Source: Pseudomonadota bacterium
GTDB lineage: Bacteria; Pseudomonadota; Gammaproteobacteria; Xanthomonadales; Rhodanobacteraceae
DNA: 5,418 nucleotides
Direction of reading: 5' to 3'
Assembly: GCA_025351555.1 (NCBI GenBank)
Contig: JANXVS010000367.1
Span: forward strand, 1-5,418
In this document: piece by piece, positions 1 through 5,418 of the stretch
How the letters are laid out: every line of letters starts with the position of its first letter
Numbering within the stretch: position 1 is the first letter of the stretch
The notes under the pieces: model-generated
What the model was told of the DNA's origin: nothing
The model's database searches: none
The model's input: only the letters and a program-made list of their open reading frames with translations
Program-made: the position numbers and the translations under genes

Positions 1-128
1 GTCGCCTGGGCCGACAGCAATACGGCCGCCAGCAGCTCAAACACAGTGGTGTATTCCAGCTCCGTCACGGGCTGCGGGTTGGCCGCGCGCAAGGTGGCAA
101 AAAACGCCTCAGTCTGGTCTTTTTTCAT
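1..128 (-). CDS. nth: Endonuclease III, N-terminal fragment (runs off window)
   Basis: Endonuclease III is a helix-hairpin-helix, iron-sulfur DNA glycosylase/AP lyase that removes oxidised pyrimidines in base-excision repair in the cytoplasm. Reading the minus strand from the ATG at 128-126 gives 42 complete codons, starting MKKDQTEAFFATLRAANPQP and ending with ELLAAVLLSAQA followed by the first two bases of a Thr codon. The pattern 'NPxPxTEL-x5-FELLxAVLLSAQAT' is the hallmark N-terminus of Nth proteins. It aligns from the first residue, so the start is well placed, although no strong Shine-Dalgarno precedes it. The catalytic Lys/Asp and the four-cysteine cluster lie in the missing C-terminal ~80% of the usual ~210 residues, so intactness cannot be judged. 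The gene is divergent from the sigma/kinase genes and probably independent of them. Identity is confident from sequence recall; no search was run. Confidence 0.9.
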   Translation of the reverse strand, partial: MKKDQTEAFFATLRAANPQPVTELEYTTVFELLAAVLLSAQA

Positions 129-174
129 GGGCGGATTGTGGCATTGCCTGTCAGCTCACCCGCCCGCTCTTGAG

Positions 175-224
175 GTCAGGTTGATGCAGAAATGCAGACC
201 AACCGATGAAAGCCGCGACCTGAC
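175..224. repeat. Imperfect inverted repeat with a competing inner stem
   Basis: GTCAGGT at 175-181 is the exact reverse complement of ACCTGAC at 218-224. The pairing can be extended inwards by a G-T wobble and one G-C pair. An alternative inner stem, GGTTG (179-183) with CAACC (200-204), shares bases with the outer stem, so the two cannot form together. The loop holds the direct repeat of ATGCAGA. On the minus strand this lies about 50-100 bases upstream of the nth start and could be in its leader. Stems this short occur by chance in GC-rich DNA, so function is uncertain. Confidence 0.3.
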
Positions 225-268
225 GACTGCGGCTAACATCGCATTTCAGCCCCGCCCACGCCCCCAAC

Positions 269-284
269 GTCAATTGATTTGACA
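269..284 (+). promoter_or_regulatory. Possible -35 hexamer TTGACA inside a GTCAA-N5-TTGAC palindrome
   Basis: TTGACA at 279-284 matches the sigma-70 -35 consensus perfectly and lies upstream of the sigma remnant and kinase genes. It overlaps a 5-bp inverted repeat, GTCAA (269-273), five bases, TTGAC (279-283), which could be an operator or a coincidence. No good -10 element appears at 16-18 bases downstream (around 301-308 the sequence is AAACCACG), so a standard housekeeping promoter is only weakly supported. Confidence 0.25.
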
Positions 285-321
285 GAAAACGCTCCAATGA
301 AAACCACGATACCTGCGCCTG

Positions 322-642
322 ATGCGCACCAGGACATGCGCGACGCGCTGCGTACCCTGTGCGGCAGTTTTGATGTGCGCCGGCGGCGACTGGATGCGCA
401 TTACGCTGACCGGCGGCGATCATCAGTTTGCGATCGAAAGTGCTGAACAGGCGTTGGCGCTCGACGCAGCCCTGCAGCGCCTGCAAGACACGGATGCGCG
501 TGCCGCGAAGGTTCTCGAACTGCACTACTTTGCCGGTCTGACGATTGAGCAGATCGCAGCGACGCTCGACGTAGCACGCAGCACGATCGATCGCGACTGG
601 CGCTTCGCGCGCGCTTTTCTCAAGAATGAGATCGGCAGATGA
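322..642 (+). pseudogene. ECF-type RNA polymerase sigma factor, region 4 only (truncated, likely pseudogene)
   Basis: ECF sigma factors need region 2 (core binding and -10 recognition) and region 4 (-35 recognition). In this 106-residue ORF only residues ~25-104 look like the family: 'GGDWMRITLTGGD' is the inter-domain linker. From ~43 follow the region 4 helices 'ALDAALQRLQDTDARAAKV', 'LHYFAGLTIEQIAATLDVAR' and 'STIDRDWRFARAFL', an excellent match to the Sigma70_ECF/TIGR02999-like (ECF43-like) group. Usual length is ~180-190 residues; the N-terminal ~100, including all of region 2, are missing. The first ~20 residues are Cys/Arg-rich and unlike any sigma factor. The start is unclear: ATGs at 322, 373 and 394 are in frame and none has a good ribosome binding site; an ATG at 297 is in another frame that stops after about 47 codons. 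It ends 57 bases before the kinase gene, in the same reading frame, consistent with a sigma-kinase operon. It could still make a short DNA-binding peptide. Confidence 0.65.
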
Positions 643-699
643 CGTATTCGCTCGCGCAACGGCGTTCTATGCGTTGGGTATCTTCAGCAAGGGCAAACT

Positions 700-3513
700 A
701 TGCAACCATCGCCATCGTTGCGTGAGTTGTTCGATCGGGCGGTGCTGCTGGCGCCGGAACAGCGCGCGGGCTTTCTCGCCGAGCGCTGCCCCGACCCGGC
801 GCTGCGCACGTCGGTCGAACGCCTGCTTATCGCCGACGCGGCGGAAGACGATGCCTTGTTCTCTGGCGGTGCCGAAGCGGTAGCTTGCGCGATCGGTGAA
901 GCGGATGTCGCGCAGACCTTGCCGCCCGGCAGTCGCATCGGACCTTTCCGGCTTCTGGCCGTGCTCGGCGAAGGCGGCTCGTCGACAGTTTTTCGCGCGT
1001 GCCGCGAGATCGAAGGTGTACGCCAGGAGGTAGCACTCAAACTGCTGCGGCGTGGACTGTATTCACCGGATGCGCAAAAGCAGTTCCGTCGCGAACGCCA
1101 GGCGTTGTCGCAACTGCGGCATGCAGGCATCGCCCGCCTGATCGAGGGCGGAGTCACCGACAACGGACTGGCCTATATCGCGCTGGAACTCGTCGAAGGA
1201 AAATCGCTGACCGACTATTCGCGTGAACAGCGCCTGGATTTGCGCCAGCGTCTGCTCCTGTTCCAACAGATTTGTCGCGCAGTCGAGTCGGCGCACCGTG
1301 CCTTGATCGTCCATCGCGATCTGAAACCCTCCAACGTGCTGGTCACTGAAGACGGTCAGGTCAAGCTGCTGGATTTCGGTATCGCCAAGCTGCTCGACAA
1401 CGATGAGGAAATGCAAACGCACCTGCCCGCATTTACGCCGGCCTACGCGGCGCCCGAACAGCGCAGTGGCGCGCCGATAACAACCGCGACCGACGTCTAC
1501 GCGCTCGGCATTCTGCTCGGCGAATTGATTACCGGCCAACGCCTGACCGACAACACCGGACAGACGCCTTCATCGCAAGTCGAAGAAGATACTGGTCCCG
1601 GTGTGCTGCCGGCATCGCCGCAGATTACGCGCCGTGCGTTGCGTGGCGATCTCGACAATATCTTGCTCAAGGCGATCGAGGCCGAACCGGAACGCCGCTA
1701 TGTTTCGGCCGGCGCCCTTGCCGACGATATCGATCGCCTGATCGACGGTCGCCCGGTCGCGGCGCATCCGCCCTCGACCTGGTACCGCACGCGCAAGTTT
1801 GTCACTCGCCATCGCGGCAGCGTCGTGGCCACCCTCGTTTTTCTGCTCGCGATCATCGCCGCACTCGGCATTGCGCTATGGCAGGCGAATGTCGCACGGC
1901 AAGAAGCGCGCAACGCCGAACGCGAAGCGACGCGCGCCAATGCGACCAAGGATTTTCTGATCCGCGTGTTCCGCGCCAGCGATCCGCGCATCGCCCAGGA
2001 CAAGCCGCGGGGCCAGATCACCGCCAAGGAATTGCTCGATCTCAACACGCCGCGAATCGAACGAGAATTTGGCGACGACCCCGACACCGAAATCGAGTTG
2101 CTAGGCGTGGCCGCATCGATCTATCGGGAACTGGATGACCAGCCGCGCTACCAGAAGCTGCATCAGCAGCAGGTTGAAGTCGCACGGCGACTCTACGGCG
2201 AGCTGCATCCGGCCATCATTGACGGACTTCTGGACGACGCGGATCACGCAAACGATCGCAACGACTATGCGCAAGCGCTGAAATTACTGGAACAAGCCGA
2301 TCCGCTGATCCGGCGCGCAGCGCTTGATCGATCCACTGTACGCGCGCGCTGGTTCCTATTGCGCAGCAACGTGCTGGCAACGGACGATGCGGGCGCAAAG
2401 GCCAGCGGCGCGGCGCTGGATAGCGCCGTCAAACTCTACGCCGATGTCGCACCCCACGATGCCGGCTATGTCAGTGCGTTGACCAGCATGGGCTACCGCA
2501 ACCAACATGATGGCGGCGGCGCAGCAGCGGAGCCGTGGTTTCGGCGCGCAATAGCCGCGGCCGAAACCAGCAGCGATCGCGACGACGCCAATCTGCAGCA
2601 GCTCACCTATCCGGGGTTGGCGGCGGCACTGGAGTTTCAGGGCAAGTTCGACGAAGCGGAACAGGCCTATCAACGTTCGGTTGAACTAGCGCGCAAGACC
2701 TACGGCGAAACTCACAGCACCTACTGGGTGCCGGCCGCCGAGTTCGCATCACTGGTGCACCGGCAAGGCGAACGCGAACGCGCCCACGCCTTGTTCGACG
2801 AGCTATTCAAGGTGATTCCGACGCCGTGGGATGCAGACTCTTATGACGACTATGCACGCGAGTTCTATGCTGCGTGCCTGGTCGCCGAAGGACGTGCGCA
2901 AGAAGCGATTCCTTTGCTCGAAGCCTCACAGCAGACCTACATTGCCAAACCGAGCGTCGAATATGAGCTGCGCCGCATCCGCCTGATTCTCGGCGATGCC
3001 TACGATCAAGTCGGTCGCACCGACGAGGCGCGCGCGATGCTGAAGTCCTCATTGGGCGAACGCATCGCCAAAGATCCGCCCGATGGCGGCACGGTGCGCG
3101 CGGCGCGCGAACGCTGGGGCCGGTTCCTGCTGGCGCACAACGATGCGGCCGGCGCAGAGGAACAGTTCCGCCTGGTGATCGTGCAGGAGCACGGGCGCAA
3201 GCTGGCAACCTTCGCGCTGGCACATGGCGGTATGGCGAAGCTCTATCTCGAGCGTGGAGACATCGCGGGTGGCGTCAACGAAAGCCGCGGCGCAGTCGAG
3301 ATGTTCGCGCACGTCAGCGGACGCCGCGACGTGCGCACCGGGCCCTATCTCTGGCTGATCCATGCGGAGGCCCTGCGCCGATCAGGCGACACCCAAGGCG
3401 CACAGGAATGGGCCGGACGTGCACTCGACGCAAGCCGCCGCTATGACGATCCCTCGGCAGCGTCGATCCGCAATGCCGAAGAGGCAGTGCGGGCCGCGCA
3501 AGCAAAGCCCTGA
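700..3513 (+). CDS. Transmembrane serine/threonine protein kinase with C-terminal TPR domain
   Basis: A 937-residue Hanks-type (PknB-like) kinase that should phosphorylate Ser/Thr on cytoplasmic targets in response to a signal sensed by its C-terminus. Residues 1-80 are the helical lead-in usual in this family (LRELFDRA...LAPEQRAGFLAE). The kinase domain spans ~83-350: glycine loop LGEGGSSTV at 89-97, catalytic Lys114 in VALKLL, probable alpha-C Glu132, HRDLKPSN at 205-212 with catalytic Asp207, DFG at 225-227, APE at 251-253 after Thr246, and Asp265 in TDVYALG. All key residues are present, so it should be active. A basic stretch (WYRTRKFVTRHR, 361-372) precedes one membrane helix at ~374-394. 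A helical linker and degenerate TPRs follow to the end; the clearest is ~637-668 with EFQGKFDEAEQAYQRSVELA, others lie near 720-745, 757-785, 838-870 and 883-912. The C-terminus is therefore presumably periplasmic. The start ATG has AAGGG at 689-693, six bases upstream. It sits behind a sigma remnant, its probable former partner. Substrates are unknown. Confidence 0.93.
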   Translation: MQPSPSLRELFDRAVLLAPEQRAGFLAERCPDPALRTSVERLLIADAAEDDALFSGGAEAVACAIGEADVAQTLPPGSRIGPFRLLAVLGEGGSSTVFRACREIEGVRQEVALKLLRRGLYSPDAQKQFRRERQALSQLRHAGIARLIEGGVTDNGLAYIALELVEGKSLTDYSREQRLDLRQRLLLFQQICRAVESAHRALIVHRDLKPSNVLVTEDGQVKLLDFGIAKLLDNDEEMQTHLPAFTPAYAAPEQRSGAPITTATDVYALGILLGELITGQRLTDNTGQTPSSQVEEDTGPGVLPASPQITRRALRGDLDNILLKAIEAEPERRYVSAGALADDIDRLIDGRPVAAHPPSTWYRTRKFVTRHRGSVVATLVFLLAIIAALGIALWQANVARQEARNAEREATRANATKDFLIRVFRASDPRIAQDKPRGQITAKELLDLNTPRIEREFGDDPDTEIELLGVAASIYRELDDQPRYQKLHQQQVEVARRLYGELHPAIIDGLLDDADHANDRNDYAQALKLLEQADPLIRRAALDRSTVRARWFLLRSNVLATDDAGAKASGAALDSAVKLYADVAPHDAGYVSALTSMGYRNQHDGGGAAAEPWFRRAIAAAETSSDRDDANLQQLTYPGLAAALEFQGKFDEAEQAYQRSVELARKTYGETHSTYWVPAAEFASLVHRQGERERAHALFDELFKVIPTPWDADSYDDYAREFYAACLVAEGRAQEAIPLLEASQQTYIAKPSVEYELRRIRLILGDAYDQVGRTDEARAMLKSSLGERIAKDPPDGGTVRAARERWGRFLLAHNDAAGAEEQFRLVIVQEHGRKLATFALAHGGMAKLYLERGDIAGGVNESRGAVEMFAHVSGRRDVRTGPYLWLIHAEALRRSGDTQGAQEWAGRALDASRRYDDPSAASIRNAEEAVRAAQAKP

Positions 3514-3606
3514 ATGGCGCACGCACAAGTTGCAGCGTACTCGCTTGCTGATGCACGAGATTCTTCTTGTCGCCGGATGAAGCAATCGACATGCAAACGG
3601 CGTTAA

Positions 3607-3638
3607 TCGAATCAAGCCCACCAAAACGGGTTTTTCGA
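3607..3638 (+). promoter_or_regulatory. Weak hairpin running into the ribosome binding site of the beta-helix gene
   Basis: AAGCCC (3614-3619) can pair with GGGTTT (3628-3633) around an eight-base A/C-rich loop, with one G-T wobble. A flanking TCGA (3607-3610) can pair with TCGA (3635-3638) across a small internal loop. The distal arm ends within GAGGA, the ribosome binding site at 3637-3641. With T's at 3631-3635 it resembles a weak terminator, but the T's are partly in the stem. It could instead modulate translation of the downstream gene. The stem is short and may not be functional. The rest of the spacer after the kinase stop (3514-3606) shows nothing convincing. Confidence 0.25.
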
Positions 3639-3641
3639 GGA
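3637..3641 (+). promoter_or_regulatory. Shine-Dalgarno GAGGA that fixes the start of the beta-helix gene
   Basis: GAGGA lies seven bases before the ATG at 3649, an ideal spacing. It favours this start over the in-frame GTG at 3769 and ATG at 3784, which would give a more ordinary, shorter signal peptide. Confidence 0.7.
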
Positions 3642-3648
3642 CATTCCA

Positions 3649-5418
3649 ATGAAACGTTGCGCCGATCGATTTTCCCCCGCTGGTTTTTCTTCCCGCATCA
3701 CAGCCACCGCTGATCCAGGCTTGCGGGCCGCCTCCAGAGCGCACGCTGGGCTCGTCGCGCAGTCTCACGTGGCATCCGTACTGATGCTCTTGCTCCTAGG
3801 CACGACTTCGCTGGCGCGGGCGACAGCTTTGTTCGTCGTCGGCGCGGGCGGTACGCAGGCCGGCTGCGGCTATGCGACGATCCAGGACGCCGTCACTGCC
3901 GAGGCTGCATATCACGGCAGCAACGACTATATCTATATCGCGCGCAGCCAGTCGTACTCCGGCCAGGCGATCGTCATCAACAACCAGAACGTGCAGATCA
4001 TCGGCGGCGTCGACGACTGCAACCATTACACGCCGAGCGGAACGACGACAGTCAGCGGCAGCGGCGGTGCCGCGACCAGTGTCATCTCGATCCGCGGGAA
4101 TTCGACCGTTACGATTTCGCACCTCCAGATCACCGGCGGCGACGATAACAACGATCAGGAAGGCGGTGGCATCGACTTTGCGGCCAAGGGGTCGCTGACG
4201 ATCGACAACTCGACGATCAGCAACAACCATGCCGGCTATGGCGGCGGCATCAATTTCAATGGCAGCGGCGGCACCGCCGAGCTGCACATCAATGCGAACA
4301 CGCTCGTCGTCGGTAACACGGCGGCGGTGTCCGGCGGCGGCATCCGCGTGGAAGGCAACGCACAACTGTTCATGCTCCAGGACTTCACGACGGTGTTCAA
4401 TAACGAAGCCCAGGCGGGATTCGGCGGCGGCGTCGAAATCATCGGCCCGGCGTCGGCCTACATTGGCTCGCCGGGATACGGCGGCTTGGGCGTGATTTAT
4501 TCGAACAAGGCCTTGCATGGCGGCGGTATTTCCGTCAATGCCGGAAACACCGGATCGCTGGTCGATGCGTCGCTGGACTTGTTCAGCACCGATCCGACGC
4601 GCCCGGTGCGCATCTCCAATAATGTCGCGTCAGCGACCGGCGGCGGTATCTACGTGAATCCCTACGTTTCGTCAGCGATTTACAACGATCGCAGCTTCGC
4701 CAGCGTCTGCGCCTCGGATTTTCGCATCGACAACAATATCGCCAAGGAGGGCACGGCCATCTACTCCGACGAGGAGAATTCGTTCGGCAACGCGGTGGGA
4801 GGCCAGGTCTATCTCGACGGCTCCAATTGCGGTTCTGTGTCGACGAGCTCACTCGGCGCGGTCGCCTGTTCGCTCGGCGCCGATTGCAGACTGATCGATG
4901 GAAACGTCGCGTTCGATATCAACAACAACAACCAGCCGACCACCGGGGCGACAATCCTCGCGCAGGACAGCTCCGACCTGGGCATCAAGCGTGTCGCCTT
5001 CCGCGACAATGTCGGTGGCTACGTGCTGCGCTACATCGGTAACCGCAGCGTGTCACTCACCAACGCACTGATCACGGACAATCAGGTCACCCAGGACCTC
5101 ATCTGGCAACAATACGACTCGCTGGGAGTAAACGTTCCGTTGACGATCGAGAGCAGCACGCTCGCGCACAACCAGATCGGCGGCTTCGTGATCCGCGACG
5201 GCATCGGCTTGAGCATGTTCCGCAGCATCATTGACGAACCCGGCGCCAGCAGCCTTTCCTACACCGGCAATGCTGCCAATCTGAATGTGAGCTACGTGCT
5301 CGCCGAAGACGCGACGGGATTTCCCAACGATCCAACCAATCGCGTCGGCGAGCCGACGTTCGTGGATGCAGCGCACGGCGACTACCGTTTGCGCTACAGC
5401 CATCAGGGCGGTGTTGTC
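3649..5418 (+). CDS. Secreted right-handed beta-helix protein, choice-of-anchor Q-like (3' end outside window)
   Basis: An uninterrupted frame of 590 codons with no stop before the window ends. Residues 1-40 form a long, mildly basic N-region; 41-56 (VASVLMLLLLGTTSLA) is a hydrophobic core, and ARA at 56-58 is a likely signal peptidase I site, so the protein is exported by Sec. The mature part begins with 'CGYATIQDAV' (73-82), the usual entry to a pectin-lyase-like parallel beta-helix. Residues ~165-375 carry six GGG[IV] motifs at 172, 198, 229, 259, 291 and 331, most preceded by N-N/S-N/G-N turns, plus a degenerate GTAIY near 368. This resembles chlamydial Pmp repeats. The mature part has six cysteines (73, 124, 354, 394, 407, 413), compatible with disulfides. 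Near the end, 'EPTFVDAAHGDYRLRYS' (568-584) matches the conserved end of choice-of-anchor Q proteins, so perhaps only a short C-terminus is missing. No catalytic residues of a polysaccharide lyase could be identified; a structural, adhesive or glycan-binding surface role is inferred. It starts 135 bases after the kinase stop. Confidence 0.88.
   Translation, partial: MKRCADRFSPAGFSSRITATADPGLRAASRAHAGLVAQSHVASVLMLLLLGTTSLARATALFVVGAGGTQAGCGYATIQDAVTAEAAYHGSNDYIYIARSQSYSGQAIVINNQNVQIIGGVDDCNHYTPSGTTTVSGSGGAATSVISIRGNSTVTISHLQITGGDDNNDQEGGGIDFAAKGSLTIDNSTISNNHAGYGGGINFNGSGGTAELHINANTLVVGNTAAVSGGGIRVEGNAQLFMLQDFTTVFNNEAQAGFGGGVEIIGPASAYIGSPGYGGLGVIYSNKALHGGGISVNAGNTGSLVDASLDLFSTDPTRPVRISNNVASATGGGIYVNPYVSSAIYNDRSFASVCASDFRIDNNIAKEGTAIYSDEENSFGNAVGGQVYLDGSNCGSVSTSSLGAVACSLGADCRLIDGNVAFDINNNNQPTTGATILAQDSSDLGIKRVAFRDNVGGYVLRYIGNRSVSLTNALITDNQVTQDLIWQQYDSLGVNVPLTIESSTLAHNQIGGFVIRDGIGLSMFRSIIDEPGASSLSYTGNAANLNVSYVLAEDATGFPNDPTNRVGEPTFVDAAHGDYRLRYSHQGGVV
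4162..4764 (+). repeat. Protein-level GGG[IV]/Asn-turn repeats (Pmp-like beta-helix coils)
   Basis: The repeat units are seen after translation of the beta-helix gene. Each has an Asn-containing turn, a short Ala/Gly stretch, then Gly-Gly-Gly-Ile/Val: ISNNHAGYGGGI, VGNTAAVSGGGI, FNNEAQAGFGGGV, YSNKALHGGGI, ISNNVASATGGGI, and the degenerate IDNNIAKEGTAI. The motif starts are 26, 31, 30, 32 and 40 residues apart, roughly one or more beta-helix coils each. The DNA is diverged except for short GGCGGCGGCATC identities at 4240-4251 and 4333-4344, so this is an old repeat and not a recent tandem duplication. Confidence 0.7.

Larger units (their letters stand above)
129..296. other. Divergent intergenic region between nth and the sigma remnant
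   Basis: This stretch should carry the 5' leader of nth on the minus strand and whatever expresses the sigma/kinase genes on the plus strand. No convincing coding sequence was found: ORFs crossing it on either strand have no recognisable family features. It contains the tandem heptamer ATGCAGA at 184-190 and 192-198, inverted repeats around 175-224, and the GTCAA/TTGAC element at 269-283. No remnant of sigma region 2 could be recognised here on the plus strand, which matters because that part of the neighbouring sigma gene is missing. Confidence 0.6.

Noticed and set aside
46..282. 78-codon plus-strand frame over nth and the gap
   Set aside because: It runs antisense to the recognisable Nth N-terminus and has no family features.
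151..525. 124-codon minus-strand frame across the nth-sigma gap
   Set aside because: It overlaps the well-supported sigma region 4 in antisense, has no recognisable motif, and starts within the sigma coding sequence.
640..642. TGA as a selenocysteine codon joining sigma and kinase
   Set aside because: No SECIS-like hairpin could be identified immediately downstream, and the kinase has its own start with a plausible ribosome binding site.
1063..1539. Minus-strand open frame inside the kinase domain
   Set aside because: It is an antisense shadow of the HRD/DFG-bearing kinase frame in GC-rich DNA.
3514..3606. 30-codon frame starting directly at the kinase stop (TGAATG)
   Set aside because: It is short, has no family features and no ribosome binding site of its own; the overlap with the stop is most likely chance.
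3614..3635. Rho-independent terminator after the kinase gene
   Set aside because: The stem is only six pairs with a wobble, and most of the T's are needed in the stem. It is kept only as a weak regulatory hairpin.
3796..4518. 240-codon open frame on the minus strand opposite the beta-helix gene
   Set aside because: It is antisense to a clear coding frame. Its Ala/Asp/Val/Arg-rich sequence mirrors the Gly/Asn/Ile repeats and high-GC codon usage, and shows no family motif.
4162..4764. CRISPR or recent tandem DNA repeat in the GGC-rich stretch
   Set aside because: The periodicity is at the protein level with diverged DNA and irregular spacing; there are no constant repeats with spacers.

Overview
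The window is high-GC DNA from a proteobacterium. The endonuclease III N-terminus, the pairing of an ECF sigma factor with a membrane Ser/Thr kinase carrying TPRs, and the 'choice-of-anchor Q'-like beta-helix protein together suggest a gammaproteobacterium of the Xanthomonadales/Lysobacterales (Rhodanobacteraceae-like). That taxonomic call is inference from protein style, not from a marker gene.

Layout from left to right. (1) Bases 1-128, minus strand: the first 42 codons of nth (endonuclease III, base-excision repair); the rest lies outside the window. (2) Bases 129-296: a divergent intergenic region with a few weak inverted repeats and one perfect TTGACA hexamer, and no convincing gene. (3) Bases 322-642, plus strand: an ORF whose last ~65 residues are a clear ECF sigma region 4 (DNA-binding helix-turn-helix). 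The promoter-melting and core-binding region 2 is absent, so it is most likely a decayed or truncated sigma gene. (4) Bases 700-3513, plus strand: an intact 937-residue transmembrane Ser/Thr protein kinase with all catalytic motifs, one membrane helix and a long TPR-rich, presumably periplasmic C-terminus. (5) Bases 3514-3648: a short spacer with a weak hairpin that runs into the ribosome binding site of the next gene. (6) Base 3649 to the window end, plus strand: a secreted, Gly/Asn-rich right-handed beta-helix protein (pectin-lyase-like fold, Pmp-like GGGI repeats) that is still open at base 5418.

How they may work together: sigma factors of this type are commonly encoded beside a Ser/Thr kinase, and in the known EcfP/PknT pair of Vibrio the kinase switches on the sigma factor by phosphorylation. 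Here the kinase looks fully functional while its sigma partner has lost region 2. The kinase is therefore either orphaned or acts on another target. The exported beta-helix protein lies downstream on the same strand, 135 bases from the kinase, with its own good ribosome binding site; a functional link between the two is possible but unproven. The nth gene is unrelated and divergently transcribed.
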